Shown in pieces: positions 22,451 to 35,092 of a stretch of DNA of 64,000 bases. The stretch is taken from positions 746,501 to 810,500 of the forward strand of contig CM040099.1 in NCBI GenBank assembly GCA_022496805.1, written 5' to 3'. A program made the translations under genes and the position numbers. Under the pieces are notes generated by a model that worked only from the letters and a program-made list of their open reading frames with translations, had not been told where the DNA came from and ran no database searches. Source of the stretch: Pohlia nutans (taxonomy: Eukaryota; Streptophyta; Bryopsida; Bryales; Mniaceae). Each line of letters begins with the position of its first letter. Position 1 is the stretch's first letter.

Positions 22451-23992
22451 TGCCCCAATTACGGATGCAGGATGAAGTCCTCCATCCACGTTTTTGAACT
22501 TTGAATATCAGAAAGTGGCTTAAGGTCATCGTTTCTCTTCCCGCCAAAACCACGCAACGTTCTCCCAAACATTTATTTTTCGCTTTCTCGATGTTGCATT
22601 GGCATTGGAACTTCTTTTTCTCTTGTATAGCTCTGTAGTGATGCCTCTTGAACTCGTTTGTTCACCTTCGAATCCTTGTTGCTTTTGAACTTCTCCGTTT
22701 CTCTCTTTCGATGAGGAGAACTGTTGGTTCTGTGTTGGCATTGTGGGAGATATGATGATTGCGTTTCTAACGGTCCGTAGGTTTTTCACTATATTCGCGA
22801 GGCGGGTTGGGTGGCATCAAGATTTCTTCATGTTATTACTCGCAATTTCAGGTGTGGTGATTGTAGTGTGGAATGGTCGCAACAGAGGATATGGAAGTTG
22901 GATGTTAGAAACCTTGAATGTAAGTATTGCTCTCCATTTAGCCTCACGCTAGCGTCGCTACTTAAATTGTAATGAAATTATGTCAATAAAATTTTCACAA
23001 TATCTTTTGAATGGATCCAGATTTTGTGGATGTGAGTATACTACAATGCACTCTTAAAGAACACTAATTTAGTTGTATTTGATTTTTATAAGACAATAAA
23101 ATAGTAGATTTAGCAAATAAAGAAAATATACTCTTTATTGAATGTAATTTGGATTCATTACTGATGTAGATGATAACCAACAAGTACATGAGTGCCAACT
23201 TTTTAGCACTTGCTATTTTTGAAGTACAGGTATATAACTTCCAATTACTATAGTATAGGATTTTAGATACTATCATCTACAGTACAAGTAGTGAATGCAC
23301 TAAAGTGTAGTAGTATGATCATCTCTAGTCTCCGTTCATATTGATCGAAAACAAGATTTCTCACCTTCATGCACAGCTCCCGATTTCACGACTCTGCCTG
23401 AATAGGTGTACACTTTCATTGCATTCAATGCAGGGTGACCTAGGAAAACAAGAAGCGGGACTCGAGGACACAGATTAAGGAGCTGGAACAATATTAGATT
23501 TGCCCCTTGCTTTGTTGAATACGATAATACACTACTCAAGACTAGTACATGGTACCTCTGGTTATCAAGCATAACATCTTCAAGTTAGGGTTTAAGGTTT
23601 AGGGTTTAAGCAACTTAAAGTTGGAGAACCTCTTCTCCTTAGTATAGCTCCTTCCGAAAAGACAAGAAAAAAAAACACACCATACAATCAACAAGCTCTG
23701 CTCAAAGAACCATTTCAATTTCCACTATATGTTATTTCTCAAAGGAATAAACTTCCAACCAACAAACCCGAAAAACCAACTGTAGAAAATAAACATAAAC
23801 AAAAACAAAACTATCTCATTCAATAATCATTGAGACAATTAATTGCGAACAACCCGATACTATTTAATAAAGAAACTCCAAGAACATGCAAAGATAAAAT
23901 GAATGGCAAACCATGTAACTAATACCAATGGCACACTTTCTAGCATCTTGCACATCTCCCGACAACTTTCAGCCTGAAAATTTCCAACCCCG
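22451..23992. other. Noncoding flank between the inverted array and the PPR gene
   Basis: ORFs of 60-90 aa occur on both strands (for example a Lys/Arg-rich minus frame at 22526-22741 with MPTQNQQFSS). None shows a domain, repeat structure or splice sites I can defend. The part next to 23993 is the 3' flank of the PPR gene and contains a TTAGGGTTTAAGGTTTAGGG patch at 23586. Confidence 0.5.
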
Positions 23993-26900
23993 TTACCAAT
24001 AATCACCACAAGAGCAGACGCCATCTTTGAAGTGGTGAAAGCGATTGGCATCCCTGGCCACAATCTCCTGTCCAGTCACCTTAGAGATGAACTTCGTTGC
24101 TGTATGGCAATCTGAACACACCCGAAGATTCTTGTATACACGAATTGGCTTTTCAAGAGGCGTGTGCATCATGCCATAAGCAATAGCTAGCTTTTCACTG
24201 TGAGAGCAAAGAGCAAGTTCTTTGTCCTCCTCATCAATATTGCGCAATACAAGCCGAGTATCAGGAATGTAACCTTCAGCCCTTAACTTTTTGGTCAAGT
24301 TATCCAGCACAGCATAGATCTGCTTTGCTTCTGGGTGAGAGGTATCTCCTACAACAAAGCGATGAATCTTCTTATTAATCTCAATCCAGCTAATCCCTGG
24401 CTCCTTGCGAATACCTCTTTCCTGCATCATACACCGTATTGATGACACCTGATCCCACTGGCCAGCGCCAGCATAGATGTTGGAGAGGAGCACGTATGGA
24501 GCGGCACCCTCCGGTTCCAACTTAAGAACCTCTTTAGCAGCAAGTTCGCCCAATTCCACATTACCATGACTTCTACAAGCACCAAGCAGAGCTCCCCAAG
24601 TAGCTGCACCTGCTTCAACTGGCATGTTATCAATAAAGAGCTTTGCTTCCTCTAAGTTTCCTGCCCGCCCAAGGAGATCCACCATGCAACCATAATGAAA
24701 CACAGTAGGTTCCATGCCATAATCCTGCATCATAACCCGAAAGAGCCGACGGCCTTCATCAACAAGGCCTGCATGACTACAGGCCGACAACACTGCCACA
24801 AATGAGTACTCGTCAGGTTTCACACCATCAGCAATCAGTCTTCTAAAGACTTCCAGGGCTTCGTGTCCACGTCCATGGTCTGCAAGTCCACCAATCATCA
24901 CGCTCCATGTGATGACATCACGTTCCTCCATTCTGTCAAAAATTCGTACAGCATCATCGACGCTGCCACTCTTTGCATACATGTGAACGAGCGCACTAGC
25001 CACGCGCAAATCCGACTCCAATCCATCTGCCAGGATATGGCTGTGCACGTCCTTCACCCACTCTAACGCACCCGCACTTGCACATGCATTCAAAATGCTC
25101 ACATACGTGATTGCGTCTGGTACACAGCCCTCTCTTCGCATTCCAAGGAAACATTCATATGCCTCACACCCGCGTCCATGGTCTGCAAGTCCACCAATCA
25201 TAACGTTCCATGTGATGACATCATGCTCCTCCATTCTGTCAAAAACTTGTATGGCATCATCGATGCTGCCACTCTTTGCATACATGTGAATAATCGCATT
25301 AGCTACACGCAAATCCGACTCCAATCCATCTGCCAGGATATGGCTGTGCACATCCTTCACCCACTCTAACGCACCCGCACTTGCACATGCATTCAAAATG
25401 CTCACATACGTGATTGCGTTTGGTACACAGCCCTCTCTTCGCATTCGAAGGAAACATTCATATGCCTCACACCCGCGTCCATGGTCTGCAAGTCCACCAA
25501 TCATCACGTTCCATGTCACCACATCACGTTCCTCCATTCTGTCAAAAATTCGTACAGCATCATCGAAGCTGCCACTCTTTGCATACATGTGAATAATCGC
25601 AGTAGCCACACGCAAATCCGACTCCAATCCATCTGCCAGGATATGGCTGTGCACATCCTTCACCCACTCTAACGCACCCGCACTTGCACATGCATTCAAA
25701 ATGCTCACATACGTGATTGAGTCTGGTACACAGCCCTCTCTTCGCATTCGAAGGAAACATTCATATGCCTCATACCCGCGTCCATGGTCTGCAAGTCCAC
25801 CAATCATTACGTTCCATGTGACCACATTACGTTCCTCCATTCTGTCAAAAACTCGTACAGCATCATCGATGCTGCCACTCTTTGCATACATGTGAACGAG
25901 CGCACTGGCCAAGCGCAAATCCGACTCCAATCCATCTGCCAGGATATGGCTGTGCACGTCCTTCACCCACTCTAACGCACCCGCACTTGCACATGCATTC
26001 AAAATGCTCACATACGTGATTGAGTCTGGAACACAGCCCTCTCTTCGCATTCGAAGGAAACATTCATATGCCTCATACCCGCGTCCATGGTCTGCAAGTC
26101 CACCAATCATAACGTTCCATGTGATGACATCATGCTCCTCCATTCTGTCAAAAACTTGTATGGCATCATCGATGCTGCCACTCTTTGCATACATGTGAAT
26201 AATCGCATTAGCTACACGCAAATCCGACTCCAATCCATCTGCCAGGATATGGCTGTGCACATCCTTCACCCACTCTAACGCACCCGCACTTGCACATGCA
26301 TTCAAAATGCTCACATACGTGATTGAGTCTGGAACACAGCCCTCTCTTCGCATTCGAAGGAAACATTCATATGCCTCACGCCCACGTCCATGGTCTGCAA
26401 GTCCACCAATCATCACGCTCCATGTGATGACATCACGTTCCTCCATTCTGTCAAAAACTCGTACGGCATCATCAATGCTGCCACTCTTTGCATACATGTG
26501 AACAAGAGCACTCGCCACGCGCAAATCCGACTCCAATCCAGCTGCTAGGATACGGCTGTGCACATCCTTCACCCACTCTAACGCACCCGCACTTGCACAT
26601 GCATTCAAAATGCTCACATACGTGATTGCGTTTGGTACACAGCCCTCTCTTCGCATTCGAAGGAAACATTCATATGCCTCACACCCGCGTCCATGGTCTG
26701 CAAGTCCACCAATCATAACGTTCCATGTGATGACATCATGCTCCTCCATTCTGTCAAAAACTCGTACGGCATCATCGATGCTGCCACTCTTTGCATACAT
26801 GTGAATAATCGCATTAGCTACACGCAAATCCGACTCCAATCCATCTGCCAGGATATGGCTGTGCACGTCCTTCACCCACTCCAGAGCACCCGCACTTGCA

Positions 26901-28884
26901 CATGCATTCAAAATGCTCACATACGTGATTGCATCTGGCACAGAGCCCTCCGTCCGCATTTGAAGGAAACATTCATATGCTTCATGCCCACGTCCATGGC
27001 CTGCCAGTCCACCAATCATCACGTTCCATGTCACCACATCACGTTCCTCCATTCTGTCAAAGACTCGAAGGGCAGCGTCGATGCAGCCACTCTTTGCATA
27101 CATGTGAACAAGCGCACTAGCCACACGCAAATCCGACTCCAATCCATCTGCCAGGATATGGCTGTGCACGTCCTTCACCCACTCCAGAGCACCCGCACTT
27201 GCACATGCATTCAAAATGCTCACATACGTGATTGCATCTGGCACACAGCCCTCCCTTCGCATTTGAAGGAAACATTCATATGCCTCGTGCCCACGTCCAT
27301 GGCCTGCCAGTCCACCGATCATCACGTTCCATGTCACCACATCACGTTCCTCCATTCTGTCAAAGACTCGAAGGGCAGCATCGATGCAGCCACTCTTTGC
27401 ATACATGTGAACAAGCGCACTAGCCACACGCAAATCCGACTCCAATCCATCTGCCAGGATATGGCTGTGCACGTCCTTCACCCACTCCAGAGCACCCGCA
27501 CTTGCACATGCATTCAAAATGCTCACACACGTGATTGCATCTGGTACACAGCCCTCCCTTCGCATTTGAAGGAAACATTCATATGCTTCACGCCCACGTC
27601 CATGGCCTGCAAGTCCACCAATCATCACGTTCCATGTGATGACATCACGTTCCTCCATTCTGTCAAAAACTCGTAAGGCATCATCCATGCTGCCACTCTT
27701 TGCATACATGTGAACAAGTGCGTTCCCTACACGAACATCTGATTCAAGACCATCGTGTCTGATGAGCGCATGAAGCTCTTTGCCCGATTTCAAAGCTGCT
27801 GGACTGGCAAATGCCTTCAGGATGCTCGAGTAAGTAACTTCATTTGGCTGCACACCTTCTTGGCACATTTGATTGAAAACTTCCAGTGCATCTTTAGCAC
27901 AATTGTGCTGAGCATAACCTCCAATCATGATGGTCCAACTATAAACATTCTTGTTCAGAAGTTTATCAAACACTCGGCGTGCATCCTGCAGCCTCCCACA
28001 TCTGTTGTACACACTCAAAAGGTTGTTCGCCACACGTACATTTTGCTCCATTCCACTCTTGATGATGTATTCATGAGCCTGCTTGGCCGCCATAAGGTCT
28101 TTCTGCTTCAAGCACCGCTTCAAAACTTCAACATACATGTACGAGTCTATAGTGATGCCTTGTTGCAGTAGATTCCTTATAACAATAAGCGCTTCGCTCG
28201 TGGTACTTGTGCTCCAAATGTGCGTCCTACCAACAGCATGAGAATGTGATGTTGCCTGAGTGACCAATTTGAGTCTTGCCTTCACCCAAGTTGGAGTTTT
28301 CCAGCCATCTAGCCACAGCGCTTCTCTTTTCACCTTATGTTTGAAGTCAGGTGATCTGCGGTTCCTCTGTAGGCACCACAACCCACCATCAAATATGCAA
28401 CATGTGACGCATATTTACGCCCGGTTAATCTGCACCCAACACTCAACAATCAAGGGTAACATCTTTTTCAACACTACAGGGATCAGACTCCACTCCAAAA
28501 TACACAAAGCACAATACCCATGATTGCCTAGTGCCCACATCCTTTGTGCAACTACGAAATATCCACCTCACGTGTCTCATCCAAGGCTTACATCCACTTC
28601 CCAGCATCAACCCACTGGCAGTCCTGGGATACCTTGTCAACTCTGTTGTCCCACCACTGGGAAGGATCCGCAAAGTACTCTTCCCAAAGCTCTTCAGTCC
28701 GCTCAGCTCTGTCTGAGGCAAGTGCAACACACTTCATGTCAGTCACATTCTCTCCAGGGAAAGCATTTCCTATCCACCTCATTCCACGAGACCTGTCACA
28801 CACCTGGAGCTTCGGCACTCGCGGATGATCTTCTCCAAACCGACGGTGTCGATAAACACCTAATTTGTCCACACCGTCCTCCAT
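23993..28884 (-). CDS. PPR-DYW protein with N-terminal OSB-type PDF motif (exons 28366-23993 and an upstream exon ending at 28633)
   Basis: The main exon encodes a PLS-class PPR editing factor. Counting from 28381: PPR motifs from about 75; nine near-identical 101-residue P-L-S units at 247-1155; a last, more typical unit from 1156; E/E+ region; and a DYW cytidine-deaminase domain with H1394, E1396, C1422, C1425 and terminal CSCGDYW. DYW proteins convert specific C to U in plastid or mitochondrial RNA. Residues 6-27 (RNRRSPDFKHKVKREALW onward) are the second half of an OSB PDF motif. Its first half, LWEEYFADPSQWWDNRVDK, ends at a phase-0 donor at 28633, so the real start is upstream of 28381. 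The first exon and an SSB domain were not identified; 28884 is a placeholder. Confidence 0.85.
24917..27643 (-). repeat. Nine tandem 303-bp coding repeats of the PPR gene
   Basis: Exactly nine units of 101 codons follow each other without indels. Each holds a 35-residue P motif (VITWNVMIGG start), a 35-residue L motif (AITYVSILNACASAG) and a 31-residue S motif (LRVANAIIHMYAKSG). Units differ at few positions, mostly at PPR-code residues and in REG/EGC flanks. The nucleotide identity is also very high, which points to recent unequal crossing-over or conversion. Confidence 0.95.
28367..28632 (-). other. Intron splitting the PDF motif
   Basis: The donor is GACAAG|GTATCC at 28633/28632 and the acceptor is GTGCCTACAG|AGGAAC at 28367/28366. 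Length 266 bp, phase 0. The join places WWDNRVDK directly before RNRRSPDFKHK, the family order of the PDF motif. Confidence 0.75.
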
Positions 28885-30788
28885 GAAAGCACATGCTCGC
28901 GGATAACCAAGGGTAGACAGGCCATGGAGACTTCAACAATGTGTTCGCACATACATCCTGCTCACATAAAGCCCAACAGTGCGTCAAAAAGCACACTAGT
29001 AGCAGAGCTCAAGCACACCTTCCTATCAATATTGAAAGAATCTTCAACTTTCAACCTGAAGGCGTGACCGGAAAGAGGCCAAACCTGGAGTTGTGGAACA
29101 GCTTTATGCACAAGGTCGATCCGTTCCCAGTTTCCACAGGTGCCTCTTATTCGAAAAGAACGCCCACAAGCTTTGGATGCATGTCTTTGCTGACGAGTTG
29201 AAATAGAAGGAGGCCCCAAATATTTTGTAGAATACGAGGTGCTCGCGGTGATGGCATCAAGCGCCGACGCTGCCCGCCAGTCTGAAACCACAACTGAATG
29301 CATTTCGTTTTTCTGAAGAAACAAATTGTCAAGCGTGAGAATTCACTGGATTGGGCAGCGACGTTCTACCCGAAGAGCATACTGCAAAAAGAACACAGTC
29401 ACCAATTCGATAATTGGCTAAAGACAACATCAACCAGCTGTATTACTTTAAGTTGCCCTCTACACAAAGAAGTCAATTGAAAATCCGTTTAGTGATTATT
29501 TGCAAACGCCGCTGACAAATCTGCAACAGGGTATGGTCCAAAAAACCATTCAGCTCTTACCAGCAATTCAAAAATGCCGTCACTGTAGCTTCAGGGCGTG
29601 AATCTGGTCATCGGAAACGCAAGTCCAGAGAAATGAATCAGCAACGTCACCAAGCAAACTCGACAAAAACAGCCCTATCTCTCTACACATTCATGACCGC
29701 TTACACCACTTGCAAGAAGCGCAAAGTTCACTGCCACATGAAACTGACACCCTCCACTAGATTACGTCTCATTATGAACCCTACAAACATCAGAAACTCC
29801 CAACCAAGCAAAGCCATTCGTTCCCGTATCTACAAATTCCAATCCACACCTTCTCCTCAACCCTAAACCCTAAACCCTAAACCTTAAAGCATCAAACCCC
29901 GCGTTGTCTCGCACCATACAGTGCTACTCTGCACCCTGTGGAAACAAAAGCATCTGAATCAATAGTCTACACAATGACCACAAGTGAGGCCTAATTCTGA
30001 ACCTTTAATTCGATCTTGGAGTCCCAAGAGGAAACGGGCAACACCAAAGGAGATGCGTACACCCTAAGAACTCGATGAAAAGACCCCAACTCTCATTCAA
30101 CGCTACATAGTAAACTGTATACACAACAATCACTGAAGCACGGAATGCGTTTCTTCGAAGAACATGAAACACAGAGGCGATGTGGGTGAAAATATTGCAT
30201 CCAAAGAACTAGACGACAGATATCACCATCGGAAGGCAAGAAGTGCAGCTAGAATTCTGAGAAACCCAGCTGAGTTTGCAGAGCTTTAGACCCTACGTAA
30301 CAACATCTAAATTCGGGGGCTCCACTCCTTGTAAAAAATTTGTAGCACCTGAGATACTTAATGGGGTATTTTTCAAGCGGGAGGTACTAATTTTTATTTT
30401 TCTGCACCATATAATTAAATAATTTAGTAACATGCACAATTTTCAAGTAGGCTATATTTTAATAATTGACCAAAGTAATCAAATATTCAGCTCGCTATAT
30501 TAATAGAAACTGAAAAGTAATGCAAGGTCATAGTTGCGGTGAATGCTTCCACCCAGAGAATTCTCTATTGGTAACACTCCTCTGTCAACCAACCAAAGGT
30601 CTACAGCCTGGAGTTCAAAATTTCAAAAATCAGTGACAATGACTGAATTATCAAGGTACTTTAATGACCGCAAAATGTGCCAATGATTTGCTTCACCATT
30701 ACACTTAAGCAACAGAAGCCTATCATCTGAACCGAGATCACCGATAAGCGTTATGTTGTAAGTTCTAGAGATGATACACGAAAACTTA
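28885..30788. other. Upstream region of the PPR gene, first exon(s) not resolved
   Basis: A minus frame at 28962-29302 (MHSVVVSDWRAASALDAITA...) could be a transit-peptide-bearing first exon but I see no SSB fold in it. CCCTAAACCCTAAACC occurs at 29862-29886. From 29900 to 30788 I find only short, unsupported frames. Confidence 0.4.
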
Positions 30789-31151
30789 GGGCCACTTCAC
30801 ACTATGGTCGTCCAAGTCGAGAGGCCGTGGGATTGAGAGTCCAAACTTTGTTGAGAGTCCAAAGAAATCTACTGAAAATAGGCATAAAATATAGTTTTCA
30901 TTTTTTATGAAAAGAAATCGACGGCCTCTCGACCATGGTGACGGGTCTTGCAAAATGTAGGACCCAAACTTCCTCTTGAGAGGCCGTCACCTTGGTCAAA
31001 AAGTGTTGCCATGTAAGCATTTTGAAGGTTCACGGCCTTTGGACTTTGGACTCTAGTGTGAAGGGTCGAGAGGCCGAAACCATGGTTTCTTGCAATTTGA
31101 TTGGTGGAAACCAACGGCCTCTCGACCTTTGGCCATAGTGTGAAGCGGCCC
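30789..31151. mobile_element. PIF/Harbinger (Tourist)-like MITE
   Basis: The termini are GGGCCACTTCACACTATGG and, inverted, CCATAGTGTGAAGCGGCCC; the inverted repeat extends about 40 bp to GTCGAGAGGCCGT. The 363-bp element is flanked by TTA on both sides (30786-30788 and 31152-31154), the target duplication typical of the superfamily. Internal copies of GAGAGGCCG add further dyads. It has no ORF, so it depends on a transposase elsewhere. Confidence 0.8.
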
Positions 31152-31154
31152 TTA

Positions 31155-33286
31155 GTCACCCACAACCATCGAGGAAAAAGCCATAATTCCAACATTCCAA
31201 ATACGGGGCAGTAAAAGTAAAGTAGGAAAACCTAAAATCCTAACAATTTGTTCCAACACTGAAGAAGCAAGTCTGAAGGTAACCAATATCTGAAAAGCAG
31301 CTTCAAATTTTTCATAAAGAATAGCCTCACATTCTAGGGTAAGCCTAGGCAGCAGCTGTTTGGCTATAGGCTCCAAGAGAACCTGAAAACAAAGCAGTGA
31401 ATGAATACACCATTTGGAGTAATTCCACCGTTGAGCAAAATCAATTGCAAATGGTACCACACAGGAAAGAAAGAAAAAGCACATGCTTCTCCTAGTAAGT
31501 GATTGTGAGAAGAAACCTAATGAGCTAAGCTACGCATAGATCAGATGCATGCCTCGGTGGCAAAGCCAAATTGGTGATTTTACCGTAACAATCCAGAAGT
31601 CTCGTAATTTTACAAAGCCATGTGAAGATTATACAAAAAGAACAACGATGGCAAAACCTAGAGGACGGTGCGCAAATAGAGGGATTCGAAGATAAGGTAA
31701 AGACACCTATTCATGACAATATAAGAGATGTGGTACCTTGGAAGTGCAGGCAACATGGAATGAAATCATGATTGTCTTAGCAAATCTAGGAGGAAGTGCT
31801 GGGCCTTGGAATTAATTTTTTTGGAAGCATGAGCAATTTTACACGAATTTTTGAAGCAAGGGTGTTGGAAACACCTATTCTAAGTTGTAGACTTACCCAA
31901 AAGAAACAAAGGATCAATTGTGAAGCAACATTGAATTGGACCAATTGTGAAGCAACAAGTGGGAAGCTGTTGGCAACTTTCAAACTTATCATGGTTCATT
32001 TTTGGTTCAAAAGTAGTTGGCCACAATGGGTAGCTCTTCATTTTAGGTGTTGCTACCTTAGTACATTTGAAAATTGTAAGACGCATGGGAGGATGGTATC
32101 AAACTACTCAACCAGACAAAACACCATGTGTAGTCCTCGATTATGTCATTTGAACATCAAGGTCAATTCACACTTCAAATTTCTCCAATATCACTGCGAG
32201 TTGTACAGTACAACGAGATTATTAACCCCTACCCATCAAAGCATCTAGAAATTGTACGATTAACATATTCGAACCCTTCTCAACTTCTCATCAATGCTTG
32301 GATGAAAGTCATTCAATTGTTTGGAGATTCTTCACGAAGTTGTTGCCTGATCTAACAGTTGGATTTAGTCATACTTGATTACATCTTTTTTTTAAATTTC
32401 AAATGTAGAAGAATGTTGAGTCGTTGACCAAGCCAAAATTACATTGAGTGTACTTTGAAAGTGGCCTTGCAAAACTGAGGTTGTAGATTTAAGAAACACA
32501 AATTTTTTAAAGAATCACCACAATTAAGAGTATCTCATTTCAAATTCTTTCTAACAAATTTTACTCAAAAAATATTAAAACAAAATTGTCATTAAATTTA
32601 GAAGGAATCTTTAATTTTAACTTTCAAATTTTATAATCAAATATTGGTGATAGTATAAGTGAATCGAACTGTATGGATAGAATTTAAAATTCAAAATCAA
32701 GGCCTTATTCGTTAAAATGAGACAAGTTGTAGTCTCATTTTAATCCCGTTTATATTTAGATCAGAAGAAGTGTTCATTAAATTGAGACATTTCAATAAAT
32801 TGAGACTTTTAAATGCCAAAACACATTTGAAATTACTATTTTTAGATTCATGGAGTAGGATGCCACAACAATGAACCTTTGAAATATTCCATCTCATTCG
32901 AAATCTATATAGACCATAGTAATGCCAGTGTCAACAAATCCAACAATTACGAAAACTTAGAATGGCACACGACAATAAACGGAACATCTTAAACAGAAAT
33001 TCAATTCAAAATAAAGTATGTTGAAAAAAATAATGAAAACAATCAAGTATGCTATTAATAGTAATCAACAATCAATACATTGCCAAACTATTTTAATAAA
33101 ATTGATAAAGTATATATATCTAAACACCTGAAAATAAGTAAATGCGAAGTGCATTCATCGCCACATCGTACAAGGAAGACAACTTACATACGTATCAACC
33201 ATTCATCCATCTCAAAAGTCTTGGCCACACCCTACAATGAAGACAACTTCTATGCCTTTGAATTACTCATCCCTCCAAAATAGATG
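31155..33286. other. No supported gene
   Basis: AT-rich sequence with short frames on both strands (the longest is 150 aa, plus strand, 31796-32248). None has a recognisable motif or splice signals that extend it. Confidence 0.5.
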
Positions 33287-33794
33287 TGTCATCCCCGGAG
33301 TCAACCGTAAAAGCTTCCACTGATGCCTTGATGATGTCAATTTGTGGGCTTTGGAATTGCAACCCTCAGATCAGAAGTTCCTTGGTAGCTCCTCCTGGTA
33401 AGGACCTATTCGGTAATCAGTACCGGAAGGATTGATAGCTACCGAGGGAAAGGAGTTTAATAGAATAGACAACAAAACACTCAAAACTAGGTCGGTTACC
33501 ACAAAACCGAGGGAAGACAAACTGATCAGAGCATACAAATACAAACAGAAACTACTCGGTAAGTATTAGATCAGAAGAGAGTACTTCAAACAAGAAATCA
33601 GTTATGTGGGAAAATGTGGCGTGCCAATGAGGTTGGCTCTATTGCTTTTATACCACAGTACAACCAGATCTGACAGTTAGGTCAGATCGGTAGAAAAGTG
33701 TTTCCTAGATCTACCTACTGGGGTAACTTGGAAAATTACCCAGGTAAAACTCAGATCGGTAGATCTACCGATAACTCCTAATTTATGGTTAACA
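33287..33794 (-). repeat. Probable 3' LTR of a decayed gypsy-type element
   Basis: On the minus strand the segment starts TGTTAACCATAAATTAGG after the purine tract TTTAGAGGGTGGATAG and could end GGATGACA at 33287, giving TG...CA over 508 bp. The first seven bases equal the start of the gypsy LTR at 48484. The matching 5' LTR was not found, so the outer border is a guess. Confidence 0.45.
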
Positions 33795-33861
33795 CTATCC
33801 ACCCTCTAAACCAAGTTCACACCTAGAACTTGTTCTAAACTGTGAGATACCGGAGGGATAT

Positions 33862-35092
33862 CTACGCCGTGGGACCGGTTTGTCTATTGATGGTGCGAGA
33901 AAACCTGATTGCATTGTCCGTAGATCCGGTAGGCTCTTCGGTATTTGGCGTGTTGTGCCGAGGATGGCTGGGTGTCCCGGTGTCCGGTGCACTGATATTA
34001 CCTTGCATGGTGGGGCTGAGTAGTTCACGGCCATCAAATGAATCCCTGAGGAAGGATGAGTCAAAGCCCTCCATCGGTAATGGAGGGGCTTGGATGGGGC
34101 CGTGGTCCGTCGTGGCGGGGTTCACAATGTTGGTGTCGGTAGAGTCCGGTGATGTGGGTTGCGGAACGAAATCCAGATGTGCTTGTCGGTACTGGTTGAG
34201 CATCCGGTAGGTGTTGTCAAGTGCCGTCTCGGTCTCCTGTGCTTGGTTGTGCAGCGTGTCGTATTTGGTAATGAGGTGCTCCAGTTCGATAGACAGGATT
34301 GCGCGGAGGTCCGACTCGGTCTGGAAAGCCTGCCGGAGAGTGTGGATGGCGATCTTGTCTTGCGCTGTATCGGCTCTGAGCTACTCCCGTTCCGTGGTGA
34401 CGGCGTTCAAGAGAATTGCCTGGGCTTGAAACCGCTGGGTCAGGTTGTCGACTTCGAAGCGGGCACGTTCACGGTCTTCTCGAACTCGAGCGAGGTCCGT
34501 AGCATGCTATTGTGCTTCGGCTTAGGAGGGGTCGAGTTGACCCTCCAGCTCGGTAATACGCTTTTGGGCGTTCTCAAGTTGGCGCTGATGTGCTGCCGAG
34601 TCGGAGATGGTGAGTTGTTGAACTTGCGTCTGGACCTCGGTAAGTACTTGAGACAGCGTGTCTGTTGTGCGTTGGAGGAAGCATACATTCTGGAACAAGT
34701 TCCAAGGTCCGTGGAGTCGAATATTCGGAGAGTCGGCGCGCTCCGTTGCACGAGTAACCGAGGTCAAGGGCGGTGCCATCTGCGCAGATACTTGGACACC
34801 GGTAGTACGAGTGACCTCGGTAGTGAGCATACCTGAAGTCTAGAGTGGCGGGTTCAGTGGCTGTGGTGGTGGATTTGCACCAATGATCTGTGATGGTGTC
34901 GAGGATGAGCGATTTGGTGACGGAACCGGTGGTGGAGACGGAGTCCGCTGAGATGATCGGTGCGTAGAGGAGAAACCGCCGCCAAGCTCGGTTCGGGGCC
35001 GATGATTCCTGCCAAATTCGTTTAGGGCGTCGGTAAGGTCGAGTCGGTTCTTGCGTTTGGAAGTCCTGGGTGCCGGTGTGATTCGGTTGCAC
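33862..35092 (-). pseudogene. Decayed coiled-coil gag-like ORF
   Basis: One minus frame from 34830 to 33862 reads through three stops: TAA at 34522, a TAG near 34507, and a TAG near 34382. It has a long Gln/Glu/Leu-rich stretch typical of a coiled coil (for example TDTLSQVLTEVQTQVQQL and ELEGQL), then a Ser/Thr/Pro-rich tail. The part from 34831 to 35092 is open in shifted frames and low in confidence. With the LTR-like segment on its 3' side it looks like a non-autonomous retrotransposon protein. Confidence 0.5.

Noticed and set aside
24863..27676. Series of plus-strand ORFs spaced 303 bp apart, one of 327 aa
   Set aside because: They are antisense shadows of the PPR repeats; the repeats make the same spurious frame recur.
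31796..32248. 150-aa plus-strand ORF
   Set aside because: AT-rich, with no recognisable motif and no splice context; not distinguishable from chance.
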